64,000 bases of DNA from Yoonia sp. SS1-5 (GTDB taxonomy: Bacteria; Pseudomonadota; Alphaproteobacteria; Rhodobacterales; Rhodobacteraceae): the NCBI RefSeq assembly GCF_038443705.2, contig NZ_CP151767.2, positions 2,278,501-2,342,500 on the forward strand, written 5' to 3'. The notes below the pieces were generated by a model. The model saw nothing but the letters and a program-made list of their open reading frames with translations. It did no database searches and was not told where the DNA came from. Below, one piece after another: positions 19,072 through 27,682 of the stretch. Every line of letters starts with the position of its first letter. Positions within the stretch are counted from its first letter, which is position 1. Made by a program: the position numbers and the translations under genes.

Positions 19072-20080
19072 ACCCGGACCAAGAAACCTGATCACCGATG
19101 TGGCCCGGCTGAAAGTCGGCAACGCGCAGGATGACGTGCTGAAATCCGGCAGCACCGTGCTCACCGCAGATCAGCCATTCACCGCCAGTGTCCATGTCAT
19201 GGGTGGCGCGCCGGGTACACGTGAAACCGATTTGCTGGCGCCCGACCGCACTGTGACCCAGGTCGATGCGCTGGTATTGTCGGGCGGGTCCGGTTTTGGG
19301 CTGGATGCAGGGTCCGGCGTGGCGGATACGCTGCGTGATATGGGGCGCGGATATGCTATCGGCGACATCCACGTGCCGATTGTGCCGGGTGCGATTGTCT
19401 TTGATCTGATCAATGGGGGCGACAAGGCCTGGGTGGATAACCCTTATCGGGCGCTGGGCCGGCAGGCCTTGCTGAATGCATCTGCGGATTTTGACATCGG
19501 GTCGGTCGGGGGTGGCACAGGCGCGCTGGCAGCCATGCAAAAGGGCGGGCTTGGTTCAGCCTCGCTGGTCTTGCCGAACGGAACCACGGTTGGGGCCTTG
19601 GTTGTGATCAATCCATTGGGCAGCGTGACGACGCCGGGGGACCGGCATTTCTGGGCCGCACCATTCGAGGTTGATGCAGAGTTTGGTGCCGCCGGGCCGG
19701 ATCCGGGAACCGGCTATGTCTCGCCCGAGGCCAGCCGCAAGGAACAGGCCATGATGCTGCAGGCCACCGACGGGGCAAATACGACAATTGCAATTGTTGC
19801 GACGGATGCATCGCTGACCAAGACCCAGTGCCACAGGCTGGCGGTGACCGCCCATGACGGGATCGCCCGGGCCATTGTGCCTGCACATACACCGCATGAT
19901 GGTGATCTGGTCTTTGGGGTTGCCACCGGATCAGAGACGGGCGTGGACCGGTTCGCGATGCGTGATATCGGCGCCGCCGCCGCCATCTGCCTTAGCAGGG
20001 CCATCGCGCGGGGGGTCTATGCGGCCACACCGGCGCCGGGCGACATCATTCCGACCTACCAGATGATGAACGAAGGCTGA
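19055..20080 (+). CDS. P1-family (S58, DmpA/NylC-like) peptidase/amidase
   Basis: 341-residue N-terminal-nucleophile-type hydrolase of the DmpA (L-aminopeptidase/D-esterase) family, which includes nylon-oligomer hydrolase NylC. Seen: NLITDVARLKVGNAQD, ALVLSGGSGFGLDAGSGVADTL, and near residue 245 DGANTTIAIVATDASLTK, where family members self-cleave between Asn (or Gly) and the nucleophilic Thr/Ser. The GTG start follows a perfect GGAGG at 6-base spacing inside the SDR 3' end. Last gene of the transporter operon, so it may cleave an imported peptide or oligo-amide. Substrate unknown. Confidence 0.88.
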   Translation: MDAVSKPGPRNLITDVARLKVGNAQDDVLKSGSTVLTADQPFTASVHVMGGAPGTRETDLLAPDRTVTQVDALVLSGGSGFGLDAGSGVADTLRDMGRGYAIGDIHVPIVPGAIVFDLINGGDKAWVDNPYRALGRQALLNASADFDIGSVGGGTGALAAMQKGGLGSASLVLPNGTTVGALVVINPLGSVTTPGDRHFWAAPFEVDAEFGAAGPDPGTGYVSPEASRKEQAMMLQATDGANTTIAIVATDASLTKTQCHRLAVTAHDGIARAIVPAHTPHDGDLVFGVATGSETGVDRFAMRDIGAAAAICLSRAIARGVYAATPAPGDIIPTYQMMNEG

Positions 20081-20089
20081 GTGATTGAG

Positions 20090-20105
20090 CTAGGGTGAGG
20101 ACCCT
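20090..20105. repeat. Palindrome resembling one end of the MITE at 27.4 kb
   Basis: CTAGGGTGAGGACCC differs in one base from the first 15 bases of the MITE end CTAGGGTCAGGACCC. It also forms a 6-bp hairpin (TAGGGT, GAGG, ACCCTA). It lies between the convergent P1 peptidase and urtE genes and supplies the urtE stop codon. Either a solo MITE end or a chance terminator-like hairpin; there is no T tract. Confidence 0.35.
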
Positions 20106-20799
20106 AAAGGGCCAGTTCACCCAATAGCCGATCCGCGCTCATCTCAGCCTTGTCGGCGCGGGTTTTGACCGCCCCGCGGGTCATCACCGCAAAACGATCT
20201 GCCAGCCCATAGGCAAAGTCGAAATTCTGTTCGACCAGCACAATTGCCATATCGCCCTGACTGCGCAAAAGACTGATCGTATGTCCGATCTGCTGGATGA
20301 TGTTTGGCTGAATGCCCTCGGTCGGTTCATCCAATAGCAGGACTTTGGGACGCGTGATCAGCGCGCGGGCAATCGCCAGTTGCTGTTGCTGGCCACCGGA
20401 CAGGTCCCCGCCGCGCCGTCCTTCCATGTCCTTCAGGACCGGGAAAAGCGTAAACACCTGATCGGGGATGTGATGTGCGTCCTTGGGCAGGCATGCAAAG
20501 GCCGTTTCCATATTCTCGCGCACGCTCATCATCGCAAAAATCTCGCGGCCCTGCGGCACATAGGCGACCCCGGCACGGGCAGCGGCATGGGCTGTCGGAT
20601 GGGTCAACAGCGTGCCATCGACGGTCAATGACCCGCCGGAATAGGGATGCCTGCCCGATATGGCCTTGAGTAGGCTGGTCTTTCCCACCCCGTTGGTGCC
20701 CATCACGGCGGTGACTTCCCCCACCTGGGCGGACAGGTCGATCCCGTGCAGGATCTGGCTTTGGCCGTAATGCAGGGTCAGGTTCTCGACATTCAGCAT
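20104..20799 (-). CDS. urtE: Urea ABC transporter ATP-binding protein UrtE
   Basis: Second ATPase of the high-affinity urea importer, 231 residues, LivF-like. Seen: MLNVENLTLHYGQSQILHGIDL, Walker A GTNGVGKTS, signature LSGGQQQQLAIARAL, Walker B LLLDEPTEGIQP, and the UrtE-typical IIQQIGHTISLLR. Last gene of urtABCDE; shares one base with the urtD stop. No urease genes are in the window. Confidence 0.95.
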   Translation of the reverse strand: MLNVENLTLHYGQSQILHGIDLSAQVGEVTAVMGTNGVGKTSLLKAISGRHPYSGGSLTVDGTLLTHPTAHAAARAGVAYVPQGREIFAMMSVRENMETAFACLPKDAHHIPDQVFTLFPVLKDMEGRRGGDLSGGQQQQLAIARALITRPKVLLLDEPTEGIQPNIIQQIGHTISLLRSQGDMAIVLVEQNFDFAYGLADRFAVMTRGAVKTRADKAEMSADRLLGELAL

Positions 20800-21542
20800 C
20801 AGCCACGCCCCAGATAAACGTCAATCACGGTCTGATCGGCGGTCACATGATCCAATGAGCCCTCGGCCAGAACCGATCCTTCATGCAAAACGGTGACTTT
20901 GCAATCCAGACGGCGGACGAATTCCATGTCGTGTTCGACCACGACCACCGCGCGGGTTTCGGCGGCCCGCTTGAGCAGATCTGTTGTATGCTCGCGCTCT
21001 TGTGTGGTCATGCCGGCCGCAGGTTCATCCACCAATAGCAGCCGGGGGTCCTGCGCCAGCAACATGCCGATTTCGAGCCATTGTTTCTGACCATGGCTGA
21101 GCTCGCCCGCGGGCCGCATGAGTTCATCGGTCAATCCGACCTCTACTGCGATTTCCTCGATGCGTTGTCCGCCTTCCTTGGTCTTTTTGTAGAACAGGAC
21201 TGCAAAAGGGCCGCGCGGATTGCGCAGGGCCATGGCAAGGTTTTCCCGAACGGTCTGTGCCTCGAACACGGTGGGTTTCTGGAATTTGCGCCCGATCCCC
21301 TCTCTGGCGATCTGGCTTTCCGACATGCCCAAAAGCGAGATATTCTTGTCCCCCCAGATCACCTGACCTTCATCCGGCTTTGTCTTGCCTGTGATAATGT
21401 CCATAAAGGTTGTCTTGCCGGCCCCATTGGGGCCGATGACAGCCCGCAATTCAGGCTCTCCGATCTGGATCGACAGGTTGTTGATGGCCCGAAACCCGTC
21501 AAACGTCACCGAGACGCCCGAAACCTCTAGCAGCGTGCTCAT
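20799..21542 (-). CDS. urtD: Urea ABC transporter ATP-binding protein UrtD
   Basis: First ATPase of the urea importer, 247 residues, LivG-like. Seen: VSVTFDGFRAINNLSI, Walker A GPNGAGKTTFMDIITGKTKPDEG, FQKPTVFEAQTVRENLAMA (UrtD-typical), signature-region LSHGQKQWLEIGMLL and Walker B LLLVDEPAAGMT. The LSHGQKQWLEI form instead of LSGGQ is normal in UrtD. The ATG overlaps the urtC stop by 4 bases. Confidence 0.95.
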   Translation of the reverse strand: MSTLLEVSGVSVTFDGFRAINNLSIQIGEPELRAVIGPNGAGKTTFMDIITGKTKPDEGQVIWGDKNISLLGMSESQIAREGIGRKFQKPTVFEAQTVRENLAMALRNPRGPFAVLFYKKTKEGGQRIEEIAVEVGLTDELMRPAGELSHGQKQWLEIGMLLAQDPRLLLVDEPAAGMTTQEREHTTDLLKRAAETRAVVVVEHDMEFVRRLDCKVTVLHEGSVLAEGSLDHVTADQTVIDVYLGRG

Positions 21543-22702
21543 GACGGTTTCCTCACCAGATAGTCAAACAACCCGCCAATACCCTTGGGAAAGAACAGGG
21601 TCACAGCAACAAATGAGACCCCCAAAAGGACCAGCCACCAATCGGTCCACTGGATGGTGTAAAAGCCAAGGTCGATTGCAGGGGCCCCACCACCGGTGAA
21701 CCAGCTCGACAAGAGCGAGACAAACGCCGCACCGATGACCGCGCCGTAAAGACGCCCGCGCCCCCCAATGGCAACCCAGACCGCCAGATAGATGGACGCA
21801 ATCGGCGCAATCTCGGCCGGGTTGATGATGCCGGCCTGCGGGTAGTAAAGCGCCCCTGCGATGGCAGAAACGATCGCCGTCAGCGTGAAGACGAACAACT
21901 TGTAGCTTTCCACATTATAGCCGAGGAAACGTACCCGCGCCTCGTCATCGCGGATCGCCTTGATCACGCTGCCCATCTTGCCCGAGACAACCCAGGCAAA
22001 CAGGATATATCCCAAGGCCAATGCAAGTGCGGATGCGTAAAAGAATGCCAGTGAAATTGTCGATTGCGGCGTGGTTTCAAAGCCGGGGATGTTTTGCAGC
22101 CCCGACAGCCCGTTATTGCCGCGCAACCCGCTATCGTTCTGAAACAGGTAAAGCGCCAGCGCCAGCGTCATGGCCTGGGTCAGGATCGACAGATAGACGC
22201 CCGTCACCCGGCTGCGGAAGGCCAGCCAGCCAAAGACAAGCGCCAGCAGGCCTGGCGCAAGGACAACCATCAACAGTTGCAGGAACAGGCTGTCCGAAAA
22301 CGCCCAGAGCATGGGGAATTCAGAAGACCCCACGACCCCGAAAATCTGATTGCCGATGGCGTCGGTGATTTCCTGCGGCGTGGGCGGGATGGTTTGTGTG
22401 GCAAGGCTGTCGATGACGATCCCTTCGGTACGCGCGTACATCAGCCACATCCCGATCGCGTAGCCCCCGATACCGAAGAACGCGAAATGCCCAAGCGACA
22501 GGATGCCGCAATATCCCCATACTATATCCATCGCGATGGCGATCAGGCACAGGCAGAGCGTCTTGCCCAGCGTTTTGACAAAGGATGTGGAGAGTGTCCC
22601 GATCCCGGCCTCTGACAGGATAGTGACCCCGATGGTAAAGAGGCTGAGCGCCAGCAGGAACCACAGCACGGATGGATTGCGGGTGATGAATGATCTATGC
22701 AT
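21539..22702 (-). CDS. urtC: Urea ABC transporter permease UrtC
   Basis: Inner-membrane permease, 387 residues, LivM-like. It begins MHRSFITRNPSVLWFLLALSLF and shows WGYCGILSLGHFAFFGIGGYAIGMWLM, RSRVTGVYLSILTQAMTLALALYLFQND and GRGRLYGAVIGAAFV. The frame is open 21 codons further upstream, but that stretch comes from an intergenic repeat, so the ATG at the hydrophobic N-terminus is preferred. Separated from urtB by a 104-base gap holding a repeat. Confidence 0.94.
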   Translation of the reverse strand: MHRSFITRNPSVLWFLLALSLFTIGVTILSEAGIGTLSTSFVKTLGKTLCLCLIAIAMDIVWGYCGILSLGHFAFFGIGGYAIGMWLMYARTEGIVIDSLATQTIPPTPQEITDAIGNQIFGVVGSSEFPMLWAFSDSLFLQLLMVVLAPGLLALVFGWLAFRSRVTGVYLSILTQAMTLALALYLFQNDSGLRGNNGLSGLQNIPGFETTPQSTISLAFFYASALALALGYILFAWVVSGKMGSVIKAIRDDEARVRFLGYNVESYKLFVFTLTAIVSAIAGALYYPQAGIINPAEIAPIASIYLAVWVAIGGRGRLYGAVIGAAFVSLLSSWFTGGGAPAIDLGFYTIQWTDWWLVLLGVSFVAVTLFFPKGIGGLFDYLVRKPS

Positions 22703-22723
22703 TTGCGCCGCCTTCGGCGTCGC

Positions 22724-22795
22724 GGTGGCAAGGGGGCGTTGCCCCCTCGGGCCTGCGACCCTCACCCCCAGAGTATTTTTGGCAAGATGATAGAT
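22724..22795. repeat. Intergenic hairpin repeat of the type common in Rhodobacteraceae
   Basis: Between urtB and urtC. Holds a 7-bp perfect hairpin AGGGGGC-GTT-GCCCCCT and, close by, GAGTATTTTTGGCAAGATGA. From memory, this last sequence with flanking GC-rich hairpins is a frequent intergenic repeat in roseobacters; only one full copy is in this window. It may stabilise or partly end the urtAB transcript upstream of urtC. Confidence 0.5.
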
Positions 22796-22806
22796 GTGTC
22801 ATGGGA

Positions 22807-24741
22807 TCAATCCGCGGCCGCCCGGCCTTTGAGCGCGACGATGCCCCGCGGCCGGAATTGGATGAAAAGGATGATGAAGAGGATCATGTAGGTTTGTGCC
22901 GCCAGCGTGTTGGACGGATTCATCCATTCGATCCCCTTTTGCAGGAACCCGATCAGCGACGCGCCTGCCAGCGTCCCCCAGACATTGCCCACGCCGCCCA
23001 CGACCACCGTCATGAATGATTGCACGATATAGTCGGCACCCATTTCGGACGTGACTTTGGCGTAAAGCCCGATGGCCACCCCCGCGATCCCCGCGATGCC
23101 CGACCCAAGCCCGAATGTCAGCATGTTGATCCGGTCCGGATTGATCCCCATTGATGCGGCCATTCCGGGGTTTTGCGTCACGGCCCGTACCTCTAGCCCC
23201 AACCGGGTCCGTTTGAGCACATAGAGGATCAGGCATAAAAAGATCAGCGCCAGCACGAAGATGGCAATGCGGATATAACTGATCTGGATCACATCCGAGA
23301 AAACCAGCGCCCCATCCAGCCATTCCGGCGAAGTCAGGGGCCGTGCCTGCGTGCCAAAGATATTTTTGGCCAGCTGCTGCAGCGCGATTGAGATCCCGAA
23401 TGTCGCGAGCAGCGTTTCCAGCGGCCGGTGGTAGAGATGCCGGATCACAAGCCGTTCCATCGCAACCCCGGCCCCGAAAGTCACGGCAAAAGCCAATGGC
23501 AGCGCAATGATGATCGAGGCGGTGTAGCTGGGGACAAAGAGTTGCACCACATAGCCCGTATAGGCCCCCATCATGATGAATTCCCCATGCGCCATGTTGA
23601 TGACCCGCATCACGCCAAATGTAATGGCCAGCCCGATTGCTGCCAGAAAATAGATCGAGGCGAGAGATAACGCGTCGAGCGCAAGATCAGCTGCCTGCCC
23701 CGCCGCAACCCGTGTTTCGACCGATCCGAGTGCGGCCAGTGCGGCATCAGTGATTGCTTTTTCATCTTCGGTATAGGTCTCGAAGAATGTGAATTTTGCC
23801 AGTGCCGCGTCTCGGTCGACCGCTGTCACCAGAGGCGGCACCTTGCCAGCCGCGGCCAACTGGGCATAAGCCCGTTCGCGGTTCGTGTCGGTGTTCAGTT
23901 GCGCGACCGGCACATCGCCAACGCGACCATCGACGATATTGTCCTCCAACGCGGCACGGATCGTTGCGGGGGGTGTGCGCAGGGCAGCAAGGTCGGCATC
24001 AACCAGCAGCGCATAAGCCGCGTCCGATGTCATGTCCTCGCCGGGGTTGAGAATGCGGGCGATGTTCTGGTCAGTCGGCAGTTCCACCGCAAGGCCGGGG
24101 GACGTTGACAGAATTTGGTTCAGGACGGCGCGTGCCTCGACGCTGGTATCGGTCGAAAGGCTTTCAATCGCCGCAATTCTGTCATCGGTGCTGTCGGCAA
24201 ACCGGGCAGACATGAAATTGGCCAATTGGATCTTGCGTGCTTTCAGCGCGGGGTCAGCTTCGCCCTCGATCGAGGCAAGCAACGGGCCAAGTTGTGCGGC
24301 TTCGGGACGGCGCGCAATCGAGGCAACCGCCGTTGTGCGCCGTTGCAGATCGGGATCCATCAGCTGGAACTGGACCAGGGCCGTACCAATCAAACGACGG
24401 ACGCCACCATTGGGTTTGAGTTGCGTAAATTCATCCTTTGCAGCGGTGTCCTGATCGCCTGTGTCGATATCGGTGATCGCCAGGCTGTCACCATCCTCAA
24501 CCGCGATGAAAAACGGGCCGTCATCACGTTGCCAGACGGATTTATCCTGCCATTTTTCCAGAAAAACCGGGACGCCCGGCAGACCGGATGCGGCCAGATC
24601 CGCGAGGACGACATCAACCGACCGGCGGCCGGGCTTTGCCACCTCATCGGCGTGTGTCTGGAGGATGGACTGGATATCCTGGGCGTGGGCAACAGGGGCA
24701 AAGCCCAGAACCAGCGCGAAAAGCAGCAAAAGACGGTGCAT
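22807..24741 (-). CDS. urtB: Urea ABC transporter permease UrtB with long periplasmic N-domain
   Basis: 644 residues. After a signal peptide (MHRLLLLFALVLGFAPVAHAQ) comes a roughly 330-residue soluble domain with HEAT-like helical repeats (VASIARRPEAAQLGPLLASIEGEADPALKARK..., DLAALRTPPATIRAALEDN), then the LivH-like permease (LASIYFLAAIGLAITFGVMRVINMAHGEFIMMGAYTGY..., AVTQNPGMAASMGINPDRINMLTFGLGSGIAGIAG). The extended N-domain is usual for proteobacterial UrtB. Identity is supported by gene order urtA-B-C-D-E. Confidence 0.95.
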   Translation of the reverse strand: MHRLLLLFALVLGFAPVAHAQDIQSILQTHADEVAKPGRRSVDVVLADLAASGLPGVPVFLEKWQDKSVWQRDDGPFFIAVEDGDSLAITDIDTGDQDTAAKDEFTQLKPNGGVRRLIGTALVQFQLMDPDLQRRTTAVASIARRPEAAQLGPLLASIEGEADPALKARKIQLANFMSARFADSTDDRIAAIESLSTDTSVEARAVLNQILSTSPGLAVELPTDQNIARILNPGEDMTSDAAYALLVDADLAALRTPPATIRAALEDNIVDGRVGDVPVAQLNTDTNRERAYAQLAAAGKVPPLVTAVDRDAALAKFTFFETYTEDEKAITDAALAALGSVETRVAAGQAADLALDALSLASIYFLAAIGLAITFGVMRVINMAHGEFIMMGAYTGYVVQLFVPSYTASIIIALPLAFAVTFGAGVAMERLVIRHLYHRPLETLLATFGISIALQQLAKNIFGTQARPLTSPEWLDGALVFSDVIQISYIRIAIFVLALIFLCLILYVLKRTRLGLEVRAVTQNPGMAASMGINPDRINMLTFGLGSGIAGIAGVAIGLYAKVTSEMGADYIVQSFMTVVVGGVGNVWGTLAGASLIGFLQKGIEWMNPSNTLAAQTYMILFIILFIQFRPRGIVALKGRAAAD

Positions 24742-24812
24742 GGAGGGGCTTTCAGGTCTTCAATGGGCGGGCACGGAGGAGAAAGAGAGACCCCGCGCCC
24801 GCACCGGCAGTA

Positions 24813-26102
24813 TCAGTAGTTCGAGGTCAGCTGCACGCAGGTCTCGGTTTCGGTGTTGTACATACCGCAACCAAGCTCTTGCCAATCAGACTTCAGGATC
24901 GCCGATTCCGGCAGGAAATCGGTCCAGGCATCGCCCGGCACTTCGGAAGTCTGGCTGATGATATCAAACTGACCGTCGGCCTGGATTTCACCGATCAGCA
25001 CCGGCTTGGCCAGATGGTGGTTCGGCAACATCACCGCAGTCCCGCCCGTCAGGTTCGGGAATTCCTGCCCGTACATGGCGTCGCGGACGGCATCAACCTC
25101 GGTTGTGCCAGTTTCAGTCACGGCATTCACCCACATGTTGAAGCCGATATAATGGGCCTCCATCGGGTCGTTTGTGACGCGATCTTCGCCGGCAAATGCC
25201 TTCCAGGCGGCGATGAATTCATCATTGGCCTCGGATTCTGCAGACTGAAAGTAGTTCCAGGCGGCGAGGTGACCGACAAGGTTGGATGTGTCCAGTCCGG
25301 ACAGCTCTTCCTCACCAACGGAGAATGCGACCACAGGGATGTCATCAGCCGAAACGCCAGCTGCTGCCAGTTCCTTGTAAAAGCCGATATTGGCGTCGCC
25401 ATTAATGGTCGAGATGACGCCAACCTGCTTGCCATCTTCGCCAAGCGCAACGACATCGGCAACAATTGTGGCCCAGTCGGAATGACCGAAAGGCGTGTAG
25501 TTCACGAAAATGTCTTCCTCGGCAATCCCCGCCTCTTGCAGGTAGGATTCCAGAATGTTGTTCGTCGTGCGCGGATAAACATAGTCCGTGCCAAGCAGGG
25601 CGAATTTCTCGACACCCAGTTCTTCGAGGAAATAGTCGGTTGCGGGGATCGCCTGCTGGTTTGGCGCCGCACCGGTGTAGAAGACGTTTCTGGAGCTTTC
25701 TTCACCCTCATATTGCACGGGGTAGAACAGCAGGCCGTTCAGTTCCTCGATCACGGGAAGAACGGATTTGCGTGAAACGGACGTCCAGTTGCCGAAAATC
25801 ACGTCAACTTCGGAGACGGTCAACAATTCGCGGGCCTTTTCCGCAAAGAGCGGCCAATCAGACGCCGGATCGACGACAACCGCCTCGATTTCGCAACCCA
25901 GAAGACCGCCAGCCGCGTTCTGCTGTTCGATCAGCATCAGCATGGCGTCTTTCAGTGTGGTTTCGGAAATGGCCATGGATCCGGAAAGCGAATGCAGCAC
26001 GCCCACCTTGATAGGTTCGGCACAGTCCTGTGCGACGGCCATGCCAGTACTGCCCAACAAGGCCGCAAAGACAGAAGCGCTAAGAATTTTGGTATTGTTC
26101 AT
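24813..26102 (-). CDS. urtA: Urea-binding periplasmic receptor UrtA
   Basis: 429-residue receptor with signal peptide (MNNTKILSASVFAALLGSTGMAVAQ). Seen: IKVGVLHSLSGSMAISETTLKDAMLMLIEQQNAAGG, VIFGNWTSVSRKSVLPVIEELNGLLFYPVQYEGEESS, GTDYVYPRTTNNILESYL and NHHLAKPVLIGEIQADGQF, all typical of UrtA and the related amide receptors FmdD. First gene of urtABCDE. A possible promoter and inverted-repeat operator lie about 215-245 bases upstream. Confidence 0.95.
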   Translation of the reverse strand: MNNTKILSASVFAALLGSTGMAVAQDCAEPIKVGVLHSLSGSMAISETTLKDAMLMLIEQQNAAGGLLGCEIEAVVVDPASDWPLFAEKARELLTVSEVDVIFGNWTSVSRKSVLPVIEELNGLLFYPVQYEGEESSRNVFYTGAAPNQQAIPATDYFLEELGVEKFALLGTDYVYPRTTNNILESYLQEAGIAEEDIFVNYTPFGHSDWATIVADVVALGEDGKQVGVISTINGDANIGFYKELAAAGVSADDIPVVAFSVGEEELSGLDTSNLVGHLAAWNYFQSAESEANDEFIAAWKAFAGEDRVTNDPMEAHYIGFNMWVNAVTETGTTEVDAVRDAMYGQEFPNLTGGTAVMLPNHHLAKPVLIGEIQADGQFDIISQTSEVPGDAWTDFLPESAILKSDWQELGCGMYNTETETCVQLTSNY

Positions 26103-26193
26103 CGAAACAAAGTCCCCGTTTCGGCGCTGCGATGCCTGTTATCAGGCCTGTCCCAATGGTATTGAGAACGCGCAGCAGTGATGTTGTAGTCGT

Positions 26194-26228
26194 GCGAGGG
26201 GAGTATTTCTGCCACGAAGCCCCCTCGC
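26194..26228. repeat. Hairpin in the urtA leader
   Basis: GCGAGGGG and CCCCTCGC form an 8-bp stem around a 19-base loop that contains AGTATTTCTGCCA. The loop partly resembles the urtB-urtC repeat (GAGTATTTTTGGCA). It lies 92 bases upstream of the urtA ATG, within the predicted leader. Confidence 0.4.
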
Positions 26229-26315
26229 GCGGCGATGGATGTTCAAAAAGAACGCCCAAGGCCTAAAGTTTGCGCAGATGGGAGTCCCCTGCCGCAGGCC
26301 AATTAATTTGTCGCG

Positions 26316-26346
26316 CGTATAGGTTTGTGTCTTTATACGACACAAA
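26316..26346 (-). promoter_or_regulatory. Candidate urtA promoter with overlapping inverted-repeat operator
   Basis: Perfect inverted repeat TTTGTGTC - 7 bases - GACACAAA. On the minus strand it covers a possible -35 (TTGTGT) and is followed, after 18 bases, by TATACG as a possible -10. An operator on top of the -35 suggests repression. It sits between the stop of the upstream hydrolase gene and urtA. The regulator is unknown; the TGTC...GACA half-sites are of a type used by GntR- or TetR-like proteins. Confidence 0.45.
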
Positions 26347-26375
26347 AAGTGGCCAATGCCTAATTATTGGGCGAC

Positions 26376-27305
26376 CTACCGCTTGGCATCCCACACCTCA
26401 GCAAAGAATGGGCGCCACGCGGCGATCACATCGTCCGGGCATTCCTCGGCCAGGTAATGACCACCGGGCAGTGACCAGCCCCGGACATCCGTAGCCCGTT
26501 CGCGCCATAGCGCGAGGCAATCAAAATGCGCCTCGATCGCGCCATCCCTGCCCCACAGGGCCAGAAGGGGCATTTCCAGCATGGCGGTATCATTGTCGTC
26601 ATGGGCGATGTCGATGGTTGCGGCAGCGCGGTAATCCTCGCACGCGCCGTGAATGGCGCCCATATCGCCGAAGGCCGTCAGATATTCATCCAGCGCCTGC
26701 TGCACAAATGGGCGCAATCCGGCAGAGCCCGCACCACATTTGCTAAGCCAAAAGAATGCAGGATCAGCAGCAATCATCGTTTCGGGGAATGGATGGGGCA
26801 GCGTCAACCAGTACCAATGCCAATAGGTGTGGGCAAAGGCGCTGGTACCGTCGCGATACATCTCGCGCGTGGGCGCGATATCCAATGTACTTAGCCCGAT
26901 GACCCGGTCGGGGTGGTCTGCCGCCAATCTATGCGCCACGCGGCTGCCGCGATCATGCGAACCGATCAGAAATGCGTCATGGCCCAGGGCATCCATCACT
27001 GCCAGGATATCTGACGCCATGGCCCGTTTGGAATATGGGGCATGGTCTGGCGTTGTCTGCGGTTTGACAGACCGGCCATAGCCGCGCAGGTCAGGGCAGA
27101 TGACCTGATAGTCCCGCGCAAGGTCAGCCGCCACATGATGCCACATTGCGGATGTCTGCGGGTAGCCATGGAGCAAGACAAGCGGGGGACCATCGCCGCC
27201 AATTCTGCAAAATACCGGACCTGCGGGGCCCTCAAAGAAACGGTCTTCGAAGCCTGCAAAGAAGGTGCTTGCCGGCTGCGCGTCCATGGCCCGCGGATGC
27301 ATCAT
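26376..27305 (-). CDS. Haloacetate (fluoroacetate) dehalogenase-like alpha/beta hydrolase
   Basis: 309 residues, alpha/beta-hydrolase fold. Seen: VLLHGYPQTSAMWHHV (oxyanion region), the nucleophile segment SHDRGSRVAHRLAADHP with Asp followed by Arg at +1 and +4, HTYWHWYWL, and the C-terminal His in GGHYLAEE. These match fluoroacetate dehalogenases, in which Asp is the nucleophile, two Arg bind the carboxylate, and a His-Trp pair holds the halide (family knowledge). The Asp nucleophile also allows ordinary epoxide-hydrolase chemistry, so the true substrate is open. The start follows GAAAGG at good spacing; an adjacent second ATG is equally possible. A long upstream open extension was rejected. 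Confidence 0.8.
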   Translation of the reverse strand: MMHPRAMDAQPASTFFAGFEDRFFEGPAGPVFCRIGGDGPPLVLLHGYPQTSAMWHHVAADLARDYQVICPDLRGYGRSVKPQTTPDHAPYSKRAMASDILAVMDALGHDAFLIGSHDRGSRVAHRLAADHPDRVIGLSTLDIAPTREMYRDGTSAFAHTYWHWYWLTLPHPFPETMIAADPAFFWLSKCGAGSAGLRPFVQQALDEYLTAFGDMGAIHGACEDYRAAATIDIAHDDNDTAMLEMPLLALWGRDGAIEAHFDCLALWRERATDVRGWSLPGGHYLAEECPDDVIAAWRPFFAEVWDAKR

Positions 27306-27398
27306 TGTACCCTTTCGAAGTCTTTGTCCGGGCCAGATTAGCACCAATGCGGCGAAACGCGAGTGCGCCACGATCCCCAAAGTGACCCAACGTTCAAG

Positions 27399-27667
27399 CT
27401 AGGGTCAGGACCCATTAATTCCACGCCGTCAGTTTGACTGATTTTAGTCGTGACGAGGCGCAGCCCCGCCGTAATAGTGTTTCTATTTCAAGGGGATGCA
27501 ACGATGATCACGGCCAAAATCAGCCAAACCCTTCGGGCGCGGATTTCACTTCATCTCAGCGGCGCGGGCCGCTTGCCCGTAGAACAACTATGGCCTGCGC
27601 GTCCCAAACCGCTGATATTTCGTGAAATCTGCGCTGGCGGTGTGGAATTAATGGGTCCTGACCCTAG
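27399..27667. mobile_element. MITE with perfect 26-bp terminal inverted repeats and CTAG flanks
   Basis: The 269-base segment begins CTAGGGTCAGGACCCATTAA and ends with its exact complement; the perfect inverted repeat is 26 bases (27399-27424 and 27642-27667), followed by one mismatch and three more matching bases. The outermost CTAG is palindromic and probably is the 4-bp target duplication, as in the IS5 group (family knowledge), leaving a 261-bp element. No transposase is encoded; the interior has only short frames. It sits between the dehalogenase and nuclease genes. Confidence 0.82.
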
Positions 27668-27682
27668 GCAGGTGCGCGAAAT

